Assembly (NCBI RefSeq): GCF_000756665.1
Contig: NZ_ARXV01000007.1
Span: 62,001-126,000 of the forward strand
DNA from: Alcanivorax nanhaiticus
Lineage (GTDB): Bacteria > Pseudomonadota > Gammaproteobacteria > Pseudomonadales > Alcanivoracaceae
DNA: 64,000 nt
Direction of reading: 5' to 3'
The position numbers and the translations under genes were made by a program. Positions 26,821 to 34,860 of this stretch are shown in pieces. Under the pieces are notes generated by a model that made no database searches, was not told the DNA's origin, and worked only from the letters and a program-made list of their open reading frames with translations. How positions within the stretch are numbered: the stretch's first letter is position 1; every line of letters starts with the position of its first letter.

Positions 26821-26906
26821 GATGACTCGCTTGCGTCTGTTGCCGCAAAGTCTAAAGCCCGTCCGGTGGCCGTGCAATCGGCCACCGGCGAGAAGGTGGT
26901 GTTATC

Positions 26907-27422
26907 TCAGGTTAGCGGGCTGTAGTCGGCTTCTTCGTGGTGCTGGCGGATATCGATGTAGTCATCCAGTGCACGATGGACCTGATTGCGTTGTACCTTC
27001 CGGTCTACATCGATAATAAGCAGGTAGTTGCCACTTCTTACCGACCGGATATAGGGCAGCAGGTGGTGATTGGGGTGAGAAATACCCCGCAAGCCGCCAA
27101 CCCAGGCACCAAAGCAGGTAAAGAAAAGCGCGGTGAGCGCCCAGATGCCCAAATGGGCATCAGTACCCCAGGGATCTGCAAACGCCACGGCATAGCCTGC
27201 AATCAGGCCAATCATGAAACCACGGGTCGCACCGCTGTAACCATCCGCCATCAGATCGGTATCTTCCCAGGGGGTAGTACTATTGATTCCGAGGCGTTCC
27301 AGTTCGCCGTTATCACGGGCCATGACATGCACCCGGTCTCCGCCAAAGCCGGCATCGTCAAGTCGGCCAATAGCATTGCGTACCTGCTGAAGAGTGGGGA
27401 CGAGATAGTAGATCCTGTACAT
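26907..27422 (-). CDS. Hypothetical two-helix membrane protein
   Basis: 171 residues. An N-terminal soluble part (MYRIYYLVPTLQQVRNAIGR) has the look of small stress-protein domains. Two membrane helices follow (GFMIGLIAGYAVAFADPWG and IWALTALFFTCFGAWVGGL), then a soluble tail with LLIIDVDRKVQRNQVHRAL. No catalytic motif. Similar proteins are annotated as unknown in related marine bacteria. It separates metX from the accessory block. Confidence 0.7.
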   Translation of the reverse strand: MYRIYYLVPTLQQVRNAIGRLDDAGFGGDRVHVMARDNGELERLGINSTTPWEDTDLMADGYSGATRGFMIGLIAGYAVAFADPWGTDAHLGIWALTALFFTCFGAWVGGLRGISHPNHHLLPYIRSVRSGNYLLIIDVDRKVQRNQVHRALDDYIDIRQHHEEADYSPLT

Positions 27423-27511
27423 ACGCGATTCCCTCCTTCGTAATAGATGCCATCACGCTAGGCGTGGACAAGTGAAGAATTGATCAAAACATGATCAGCA
27501 ACAGGTGAAAG

Positions 27512-28813
27512 ATGGCAAATCGTGAATTACTGGACCGGTTGTACGCTCAGGTGGCTAACGATGAGGATGCCCGTACCTGCAAGGACATTAGCGAGGAAGC
27601 CTGTCGAGAAGTCCCCGGCAATTTTTTCCGGATCATTACTGCCAATGCGCTCACCAAGATGGGCGACCTGCTCATCAATCCGAAGACGGTGCTTGCCTGG
27701 TTGATCACGGCAGTGGGGGCTCCCGCCTGGTTGGTCGGGTTTTTGGTTCCCATTCGCGAATCGGGCTCGCTTATCCCGCAGCTGATGATTGGGGCATGGG
27801 TGCGTCGCTATCCCGTGCGAAAAGGGTTTTGGGTGTTGGGGGCCGCGTTACAGGGGGTGGCAGTACTGGGCATGGCCGTGGCTGTGTGGTGGCTGGAAGG
27901 GATGCAGGCGGGTATGGCGATTATTGGCCTGTTGATCCTGTTCAGTATCAGCCGGGGCTTCTGTTCCGTGGCCATGAAGGACGTGCAGGGCAAATGCATT
28001 CCCAAAGCCCGCCGGGGGCGTTTGACCGGACTGTCTGCGACGCTCTCAGGGGGGATCACCTTCGCGCTGTCGTTACTGATCTTCCATGGCGATGCAGATC
28101 CCGGTCGGGCATTTTACACTGCGCTTTTGGCAGGAGCGGGAGTGGCCTGGCTCGCGGCTGCCTGGGTGTTTCTCACGGTGGATGAATACCCCGGGGCCAG
28201 CGAGGGTGGCCATAATGCGTTCCGCGAGGCGTTGGCCAGTTTGCGTCTGCTGAAAACCGATGTGCCTTTTCGCCGCTTTGTGGTTACTCGCGCATTACTG
28301 ATGTCGTCATCTTTGGCTTCGCCGTTTCTGGTACTGCTGGCACAGGATCAATCCTCATTGCCTTTGCTGCTGGGTAGCTTTGTTCTTGCTTCCAGCCTGG
28401 CCAGTACCGTGAGCGCTACCTTCTGGGGATATATGGCGGATACCTCAAGCCGCAACGTGATGATTCGGGGCGGGGGGCTGGCAGCGATGATCTGCATGCT
28501 TGCCGGTGCGTTTGCCCTGTGGGCACCGGAAGTGTCCTGGCTGCATTGGCTATTCCCGGTGGCCTATTTCGTACTTGCCATTGCCCATGCGGGGATTCGC
28601 ATTGGACGTAAAACCTATCTGGTGGATATGGCCGGCGGGACCAAACGAACCGACTATACGTCGGTGAGCAATACGGTCATTGGCGTGCTGCTGTTGGTGG
28701 TAGGGGCATTTAGCGCGGCGGTGGCAACGCTGGGCAATGACTGGGCATTGCTGGTGCTGGGTGTGCTGGCGGCAACTGGGGTCGTTAGTGCGCTGTTGCT
28801 GGATGATGTCTGA
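27512..28813 (+). CDS. Major facilitator superfamily transporter
   Basis: 433-residue membrane protein with about 12 helices and an unusual 60-residue soluble N-terminus (MANRELLDRLYAQVANDEDA, then ACREVPGNFFRII). MFS features include the loop motif MIGAWVRRYPVRKGF between helices 2 and 3. Substrate unknown. It converges with the RiPP operon, leaving 19 bp between stops, so it may belong to the same accessory block and could export or import its product. That link rests on position only. Confidence 0.8.
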   Translation: MANRELLDRLYAQVANDEDARTCKDISEEACREVPGNFFRIITANALTKMGDLLINPKTVLAWLITAVGAPAWLVGFLVPIRESGSLIPQLMIGAWVRRYPVRKGFWVLGAALQGVAVLGMAVAVWWLEGMQAGMAIIGLLILFSISRGFCSVAMKDVQGKCIPKARRGRLTGLSATLSGGITFALSLLIFHGDADPGRAFYTALLAGAGVAWLAAAWVFLTVDEYPGASEGGHNAFREALASLRLLKTDVPFRRFVVTRALLMSSSLASPFLVLLAQDQSSLPLLLGSFVLASSLASTVSATFWGYMADTSSRNVMIRGGGLAAMICMLAGAFALWAPEVSWLHWLFPVAYFVLAIAHAGIRIGRKTYLVDMAGGTKRTDYTSVSNTVIGVLLLVVGAFSAAVATLGNDWALLVLGVLAATGVVSALLLDDV

Positions 28814-28832
28814 GTCGCCGTCTGGTCGTTTG

Positions 28833-29618
28833 TTAGCGGAGTTCTGGAGGAAGCCCAAAAAGCTGTTCGGTGGCGGCCAGTGTCATGTTGATGCCTTTGA
28901 CCAGGCACCAGCGTGATCCGGCGGCATTGGCCGCCACATTGGCACCGTGATAGGACCAGGGCGTGTTCATGAAAATGGTGACCCTGCCAGGTTTGAACGG
29001 CACCAATGTGGAGGCCTCAGCGGTGCAATCGCGGACATGATCCCTGGCCCGTTTGGCCATCACCTCCACCCCCTGCGGGCCGCAGATCTTTGGGCCATGG
29101 AATAGCCGGGTTCCCCAGTCTTCCTGAAAATGCTGATCCGGGTCCAGATACAGAATCAGGCTGTACAGCCGGTTGGGCCAGTCCATGTGCGTGGGCAGGC
29201 AGTTGCCGGGTGCGCGGATGTTGAGAGCGCCACTGGTAGACCAGGGCTGTAGCTCCACTTTGGCGAGCTGTGATTCCGGGCTGGAAAACAGGTCGCGATA
29301 GAGGTTTTCCATGGCCGGTCTGAAGAGCGTGTGGATAGCCTCAGCCACCTCTTCACTGAACAGTGCCGCATTGCAGTCCTGCCAGAAGTGGCGCTCAGCG
29401 GGTCGCCAGTTGAGTAGTTCCTCGCTTTCATCCCATATCTGGAAAGTCTTTAGTCCATAACCCTCATCGTTGAACTCCTGCGGTGCGGGGAGGTGTGCGT
29501 ATAGTGTTTGCAGGAACGCCCCGGAGAGGCCCCCATCAATAGACGCATGGGGAAACGGGGCGTGAATCACTTCGCTGTCACGAATGGCCTGGAGAAATCG
29601 CTGTTGTTCAGTGTGCAT
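28833..29618 (-). CDS. 2OG-Fe(II) oxygenase family protein (last gene of RiPP operon)
   Basis: Predicted 2-oxoglutarate/iron oxygenase, 261 residues from MHTEQQRFLQAIRDS. The iron facial triad reads HMD (His144, Asp146) in LPTHMDWPNR and a distal His224 in PWSYHGANV. Arg236 (GSRWCL) is placed to bind 2-oxoglutarate. The sequence resembles the small 2OG oxygenases of peptide and polysaccharide clusters. It starts 7 bp after the acyltransferase stop. Inferred role: hydroxylation of the precursor peptide or of a group attached to it. An open frame continues upstream, but it overlaps the previous gene. Confidence 0.78.
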   Translation of the reverse strand: MHTEQQRFLQAIRDSEVIHAPFPHASIDGGLSGAFLQTLYAHLPAPQEFNDEGYGLKTFQIWDESEELLNWRPAERHFWQDCNAALFSEEVAEAIHTLFRPAMENLYRDLFSSPESQLAKVELQPWSTSGALNIRAPGNCLPTHMDWPNRLYSLILYLDPDQHFQEDWGTRLFHGPKICGPQGVEVMAKRARDHVRDCTAEASTLVPFKPGRVTIFMNTPWSYHGANVAANAAGSRWCLVKGINMTLAATEQLFGLPPELR

Positions 29619-29625
29619 GGGCCGG

Positions 29626-30303
29626 TTACCTGCTCGACGTTTTCCAGTAGTCATTGGCGATAGCGATGGCGGCGGCGACATCATTTCGGGGCAGGGTGCG
29701 GGTAATATCTTGTGGTAATTCCCACCAGCGGCTGGCCAATAGTGCATGGCGAGTGGCCTCATCGAAACGGTATTTGATTACCTTGGCCGGCACGCCGCCG
29801 ACAATGGCGAATGGCGGTACGTTCTCGGTCACGATAGCGCCTGCAGCAATGCAGGCCCCATGGCCAACACAGACGCCTTGCAGGACGACCACATTGTGTC
29901 CAATCCACACGTCGCTGCCGATGACAGTGGGATAGACGCCGCTCTGATAGATTTCCTCGGCGGTCATCTCGCCACCCATCTCCTCTTTCAGATTCAGCAT
30001 GCCGGTGGTGAGCTGATTAACGTTATGGCTCACAGAGCCAAGAGTGGCCAGAGCGCTGATGGAAGTGCTTCGCCCGACGACAAGATTGCTGGGCATCTGG
30101 GTGCTGCACTGGTAATAGCTGTTGCGGCCCATCAACAGGTTGAATGGCTGGAAGGTATCGCTGATCACGCTTTCGTGTTCCAGAAAACAGGCATGCTGAT
30201 GATTGCCACCAAAGGCAGAGAGCGATAATTCTTCCGGGTGCAGCCAGTCCGCGAAGCTGGCCAGTTGTTTCAGCCGATTCAGTTTTTGTTCGTCAGTAAT
30301 CAT
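29626..30303 (-). CDS. Left-handed beta-helix (hexapeptide) acyltransferase, CatB/Vat-like
   Basis: 225-residue protein with hexapeptide repeats in the C-terminal half ([38 protein letters not shown]). It ends with the family closing [14 protein letters not shown]. The catalytic His is probably in [14 protein letters not shown]. This is the xenobiotic/sugar O-acetyltransferase layout. Its ATG overlaps the PhyH stop (ATGA). It probably transfers an acetyl or other acyl group to a hydroxyl or amine in the RiPP product. Substrate is inferred from operon context only. Confidence 0.82.
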   Translation of the reverse strand: MITDEQKLNRLKQLASFADWLHPEELSLSAFGGNHQHACFLEHESVISDTFQPFNLLMGRNSYYQCSTQMPSNLVVGRSTSISALATLGSVSHNVNQLTTGMLNLKEEMGGEMTAEEIYQSGVYPTVIGSDVWIGHNVVVLQGVCVGHGACIAAGAIVTENVPPFAIVGGVPAKVIKYRFDEATRHALLASRWWELPQDITRTLPRNDVAAAIAIANDYWKTSSR

Positions 30304-31040
30304 AGGGGAGTTCCATGTGGCCAATGCAGGGAGGCTGGAACGTCTGCCAGAGACTGGCCAGCCTGCTGGTATTGCGCCAGTGGCGAATGAACGTGAGAAA
30401 ACGCAACGCGGCGATCCTGTCCGGGGCCAACGATGCCCTTGCGGTGAGTCAGCGACACATCGAAAACGATGGCAGTGCCGGCCCGTCCTTCAATGGGGGT
30501 GAAGGGCAGTTCTTCTCCAGCACAGGGGCAAGGATCCTGATACTCGATGTGGTTTTCCCAGAGCTGCAGCCGTGTTGCATGGTTGCGGTAATGGGTGCCG
30601 CGTTTCACTTCGATGGCACCATTTTCTACGCTGGCGTCGGAGATCAGAATCATCAGTCGCAGTGACAGGGTTGGGTCCCAGTGGGTGTGATGATTACCGG
30701 GGCCATCCAGGTGACGTTTGGGGGTGTCGTAGCAGATGGAGGCAAACTGGTTGCTGGCGATGGGGCTGCGAAAATAACGACTGCCAAGCTCATGAAACCA
30801 GTTTGCGAAGAGGCATTGATGCAGGGTGTGCAATCCGTTTTCCGGCAGGTCAACGGCTCGGGCCGGCAGGATCTGCTCTCCCTCCATGGGCGGTGCCAGT
30901 TCAGCACCTTTGAGGGGCGCTGAAAAACAGCGTTTGTGTTCCTGCATCAGGGGTTCACACTGATCAGCATACAGGCCGGGAAAGATGACGACGCCATCGC
31001 GTCGCAAATGTTCGGTGGCCTGATCCAGATTGATCTTCAT
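30300..31040 (-). CDS. Phytanoyl-CoA dioxygenase (PhyH) family oxygenase
   Basis: 246-residue PhyH-type Fe(II)/2OG dioxygenase. N-terminal [20 protein letters not shown] is typical. The iron site is HWD (His120, Asp122) in [11 protein letters not shown], with distal His199 in [10 protein letters not shown]. Such enzymes hydroxylate small molecules and peptides. Its start overlaps the sulfotransferase stop (ATGA) behind GGAGGG. Likely hydroxylates the peptide and so creates an acceptor for sulfation or acylation. That order is inference. Confidence 0.85.
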   Translation of the reverse strand: MKINLDQATEHLRRDGVVIFPGLYADQCEPLMQEHKRCFSAPLKGAELAPPMEGEQILPARAVDLPENGLHTLHQCLFANWFHELGSRYFRSPIASNQFASICYDTPKRHLDGPGNHHTHWDPTLSLRLMILISDASVENGAIEVKRGTHYRNHATRLQLWENHIEYQDPCPCAGEELPFTPIEGRAGTAIVFDVSLTHRKGIVGPGQDRRVAFSHVHSPLAQYQQAGQSLADVPASLHWPHGTPL

Positions 31041-31720
31041 CCCTCCAGCTCCTGTGTCAGTCTCTGGTTGGCGTAGTGGTACAGGGCATATTCGCGAGAA
31101 TAGCGCTGCTGAAAGGCTTGCCGATAGGCGCTCATGTCCAGATCGTCATCAGTGCGCGGGCTGGCATTTTCCACGGTGATGGCGGGCATGGGGCGGTTCA
31201 GCTTGCGGCTTAACAATTGCACGGATTCTTCAAATCGTTCGGTAATGCCAATGAACAGAAAACGTTGGCTGAGCCACTGCTGGATTTCAGCGCTAGTGCT
31301 TTTCCACAGGTCAAAGGGAAGCCCAAGGAAATTGAGTAGCCGATGGGATTGCAGTTGTTCATCCAGATACCGGGTGACGGGAACGTCACCAAGGTCGCCC
31401 AGGCGACGTTGGAAGTAATAGCCGGACAGGGTCATTTCGAACGGATCACGCAGCAGGGTAATGAACTGACGGGCATCGGGATAATAATCCAGTGCGCCGA
31501 TGGGCCAGCGATGATGGAAGAAGTGGCCATGCACGCAGGCGTTTTCTGTTAATGCGGTTTTTTCCGGGGGGCCGGGATTGTCCGGTTCGTCTGGATAGTG
31601 CAGGTGCAGCCGGTCGTTGAAGTAGCTTTCCAGGCAGCGGGTGAAACTGGTGCCGCCACATTTGGGAATGTGGATGGATACCAGTAGCTGGTCAGGGGAA
31701 TAAGTCAGATAGTCCTGCAT
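31037..31720 (-). CDS. PAPS-dependent sulfotransferase family protein
   Basis: 227 residues of the sulfotransferase family (Sulfotransfer_2-like). The 5'-phosphosulfate loop is HIPKCGGTSF (17-26). The 3'-phosphate loop is LRDPFEMTLSGYYF (90-103). Both bind PAPS. Acceptors in this family range from sugars to tyrosine and hydroxyls. Here Tyr45 of the precursor core or an introduced hydroxyl are candidate acceptors. Starts 11 bp after the LanM stop. Confidence 0.82.
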   Translation of the reverse strand: MQDYLTYSPDQLLVSIHIPKCGGTSFTRCLESYFNDRLHLHYPDEPDNPGPPEKTALTENACVHGHFFHHRWPIGALDYYPDARQFITLLRDPFEMTLSGYYFQRRLGDLGDVPVTRYLDEQLQSHRLLNFLGLPFDLWKSTSAEIQQWLSQRFLFIGITERFEESVQLLSRKLNRPMPAITVENASPRTDDDLDMSAYRQAFQQRYSREYALYHYANQRLTQELEG

Positions 31721-31731
31721 GGGCCGTTACC

Positions 31732-34700
31732 TTATTGCATGGTCAGCAGTGAGGGAAGCTGCTCACCGCTTTCCAGCCTTAGCAGGGTATAACCGATACC
31801 GGCCAGACCCGTCATCATGCCCGGTTTCATCAGCTCTCCCCCGGGGATTGCCCAGCGCTGTATTGAGCGTTGTCTGTCCAGCATCCTCTGGGCCAGGGCG
31901 GCGGCCTGCTCGGCTTTACCCAGATTCAGCCACAGCTCGATCAGTCCGCAGTTACCCATGGGAAGGTGATCCCACTGCATCAGGTCGCGTTGGTACAGGC
32001 GCTCGATCACTGCCTCCCGCTGTGGGTTGGTGCTGCCATAAAGCGCCTCATGTGCCTGCAGGGCGAGAACGATGCCATATGGCCCATGGGCCCAGCCGTC
32101 GATGTCGGACCTGGATTCCGGGGCGGCGGCGATGCGCCAGTTGCTCTTGTCAGCCACCCAGAGTGATTGCAGAAAACGGCGACAGGTTTCCAGTGTCGCT
32201 TTGATGGTGGCGTCGTCACGGATGCTGCTGTCCTGGCTTGCCAGTTGGCACAGGCGCAACATGGGGCCGGCAATACCGTGCCCGGCACCGCTCTGGAAGT
32301 CGGCAGGTTGCGCTGAGGGGGTGGATGGCCACCCCGCCAGCAGAGAAGGCTGATCGTAGGCGACAAAGTGTTGGAGCAGGCTCTGCGCGCTATGTTGTCG
32401 GTCCTGATTCGTGAGCCAGCGATCCAGGGCTGCGCTGCGGCCCGCGACACCGGCAATCCAGTCCATATCGTTGGCCTGGTTCGGTTTGACGGTGCCGTCG
32501 AGTAGCGGGGTCAGGAGGGTATCCCGGATCTGGATCAAGGCGGTGTCTTCAGTGAGCCTGGACGCGTGATCAAGCGTAAACAGAACCGAGCTGCGTCCCA
32601 GGCAGGCGCCGTGCTGGTCATCGATTTCGTGGTGCCAGTCGCCGGCCAGTGTTTGCAGATGGGCGAAGCTGCTCTTGCTGGCATCCAGAAAACGCTCGGC
32701 CCCTGTGTTTCTGGCAAGCGCCGCGAAAAACAGGCCAAGGCCGGCCAGGCCGTTATACATACTGTAGCCAAGCTTGCGCACCGTGCGCGGCGTATTGGGA
32801 CCTTGTGATTGCGGGGCAGCCCAGTTGAGTTGCCCTGCTTCCCCTTCTGACCATGCCATCTGCAACAGCATATCGCCGATGCGGGTAGCGGCCTGTAGCG
32901 GCGCATCAGTGATGCCTGCCGTACGGTTCAGTGATGGGGAGGGCTCTCTGGTGGTGAACAGGCTGGTGCGGATCAATCCGAGCTGGAAGGCAATATTGCT
33001 GTCATCGAGCTCGGCAAAACGCTCGCGGATCGTGTCCAGGCCGGAACTGGAAAAAATGGCAACGGTGTCACCGTCAGGGGATACCCAGTCTGTGCTGTCG
33101 GCCCTGGCGGTAAAGTGGGGTACATCGCCTTGCTGCAACGCGCGCTTCTCTTCCTCCAGAAACGGCCACACATGCGGACAGGTGTCATGACTCAGGAAGG
33201 TCGACGCCAGACACTCCTGCTCAATCTCGGCATCCAGGGTGGTCAGCGAATGGCGAGGATGACGGATGGCGTATTCCAGTGAGGTGTACAGGCTGGTATC
33301 CCGAACCAGAAAGCGGACCTCGCAATCGGCAAGCTGTGTGGCGAGAGCGTTGTGCCAGGCGGGTTGGGCGGCGAGGGCGCGGGCAGGATCTACCAGTGAC
33401 TGGAAGCCCTCAATAACGGCGTTGGTATAGTCCGAGGGCTCGGGCAGTGAGGCGATCTGGGTGGCATTTTCGACGCAGACCCACTCGGATTTCAGAGCCA
33501 TCCTGTCGGTGTTGATCTGGCTCCACCCTGAGGTCTTCAGGCCGGTTTGGTACTGTTTGCCAGCGGACATGCCGCTGATCTGGACAAGCGTATCGTTGCC
33601 GTAGGATTCCCAGCTGGGCAGCAATGATGAGCGCAGGACAGTGTTGTCCTCTGCCCGGTTGTAGAGGCTTTTCCCTGGTTTGCCTGCTGCCGGGCCATTC
33701 TCGAAAAGCGGCAGGGGAGAGGCGAGCATTTCGGCATCAATCACCACCGGGCCCTGTGATGACGGCAAGACATTTTCATCATGCAGATCTGTGCCGGCAA
33801 ACACCCAGGCCGCAAAAACCACTTTGCCTGCCTGGTGGTAATAGGGTTCCGGGTCGCCCGGGTTGGCCACCACCTCTTTGGCCCAGCCATGATCGTCACG
33901 ACTTAACACGGCGGGCACCATGGATTTCAGACCAGGGTCCAGCAGGCTCATCAGATCGGCGGCGCGACTTTCCAGTGCCATGCCGCGGGGCTTGTAGTAA
34001 ACCGTGTTGCCATCGGCAAATTCGGTGCGGATCACGGTCAGGCCACCATGGTGTCGGTCCGACAGGCCGGTGCTGACCGCGCAGACCGGGCCGGTTTTCG
34101 GCAGGCCAAACTGGCTGGCCAGTGCCGCCCTGTCTTCTGACAGGTGTCTGGCAAAGCGACGTTGGGCACATTGCCATTGAGTCAGACTCAGGCTGGCCAG
34201 CCGGGTGGCGTAGGCGTACTTGAGCAAAAACGGTGCGATGTCACCGTTGACCAGATTCTGGATGAACGTCTGGTAAAGGGCATTGCCGTCGGTGCCGGAA
34301 CCCTGCTGCTGACTTACCCGGAACAGGGAAAATTCATGCTCAAGACAGCGACCCAGCACTGCGGACAGGCGACTGAGCAAATCCCGGCACAAGGTGTTCC
34401 GGGCACCTTCCGAAAGCTGTGCCGTCCACTCCGGGCATTCCTGCACGAGTTGGGCATTCTGCTGCGCAATCAGGGGGACAAAAAGGTGTTCGAACGGAAT
34501 GGGGTCATCGCGCTGCAGGTAGCCCTGGTTGTCGGATGAGGTTGTTCCCTGTTGCAGGCAGTGTTGCAGCGCCCAGGCAGTGTCCAGCCAGGCGGGAAGG
34601 GGGGCGTTCTCCTTGAGGGTGCCGGGGCGTAGACGCTCCAGCAGTGTGGGCTCATCCAGTGCAATGTGATCCCATGCCAGACGCTTGTGCAGGCTGTCTG

Positions 34701-34860
34701 GCTGGAAACGATTAAGCACCTCCTTCCACCGGGTCAGGCGTCGCTGTGCGATTTGCATTGCTGCCTCGCCAGATGTCGGGTGCAGGAACTCCCCGGAGAG
34801 ATGGTCAGCAAGAGACAAGGAACGGGCGGCAAGGGTGTGCTTGAAGGTATCAGATTGCAT
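31732..34860 (-). CDS. LanM-type class II lanthipeptide synthetase with degenerate cyclase zinc site
   Basis: 1042-residue bifunctional synthetase, normal LanM length. The N-terminal kinase-like dehydratase domain has its active-site set: SDRHHGG (Asp268, His270), VYYKPR (Lys290), DLHDEN (Asp358, His360, Asn363), VVIDAE (Asp375) and RFLVRDTSLY (Arg520, Thr522). The C-terminal LanC-like domain keeps GLAGLGLFFAAL, GAGHGIAG (His861) and the closing MTGLAGIGYTLLRL. Its zinc ligands are replaced. Family WCxG is WAHG (Ala924), and the family Cys-His/Cys-Cys of C[HC]GNxGxIEL is Pro967-Met968 in PMGNCGLIEL. I checked these codons on the nucleotide sequence. Predicted to phosphorylate and eliminate Ser/Thr; cyclisation is doubtful. 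It overlaps the transporter gene by 11 bases. Confidence 0.93.
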   Translation of the reverse strand: MQSDTFKHTLAARSLSLADHLSGEFLHPTSGEAAMQIAQRRLTRWKEVLNRFQPDSLHKRLAWDHIALDEPTLLERLRPGTLKENAPLPAWLDTAWALQHCLQQGTTSSDNQGYLQRDDPIPFEHLFVPLIAQQNAQLVQECPEWTAQLSEGARNTLCRDLLSRLSAVLGRCLEHEFSLFRVSQQQGSGTDGNALYQTFIQNLVNGDIAPFLLKYAYATRLASLSLTQWQCAQRRFARHLSEDRAALASQFGLPKTGPVCAVSTGLSDRHHGGLTVIRTEFADGNTVYYKPRGMALESRAADLMSLLDPGLKSMVPAVLSRDDHGWAKEVVANPGDPEPYYHQAGKVVFAAWVFAGTDLHDENVLPSSQGPVVIDAEMLASPLPLFENGPAAGKPGKSLYNRAEDNTVLRSSLLPSWESYGNDTLVQISGMSAGKQYQTGLKTSGWSQINTDRMALKSEWVCVENATQIASLPEPSDYTNAVIEGFQSLVDPARALAAQPAWHNALATQLADCEVRFLVRDTSLYTSLEYAIRHPRHSLTTLDAEIEQECLASTFLSHDTCPHVWPFLEEEKRALQQGDVPHFTARADSTDWVSPDGDTVAIFSSSGLDTIRERFAELDDSNIAFQLGLIRTSLFTTREPSPSLNRTAGITDAPLQAATRIGDMLLQMAWSEGEAGQLNWAAPQSQGPNTPRTVRKLGYSMYNGLAGLGLFFAALARNTGAERFLDASKSSFAHLQTLAGDWHHEIDDQHGACLGRSSVLFTLDHASRLTEDTALIQIRDTLLTPLLDGTVKPNQANDMDWIAGVAGRSAALDRWLTNQDRQHSAQSLLQHFVAYDQPSLLAGWPSTPSAQPADFQSGAGHGIAGPMLRLCQLASQDSSIRDDATIKATLETCRRFLQSLWVADKSNWRIAAAPESRSDIDGWAHGPYGIVLALQAHEALYGSTNPQREAVIERLYQRDLMQWDHLPMGNCGLIELWLNLGKAEQAAALAQRMLDRQRSIQRWAIPGGELMKPGMMTGLAGIGYTLLRLESGEQLPSLLTMQ

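Noticed and set aside
29619..29762. Longer N-terminus for the last oxygenase of the RiPP operon
   Set aside because: The extra residues overlap the acyltransferase gene and lack oxygenase homology. MHTEQQ at 29618 fits the operon spacing and the shared start context.
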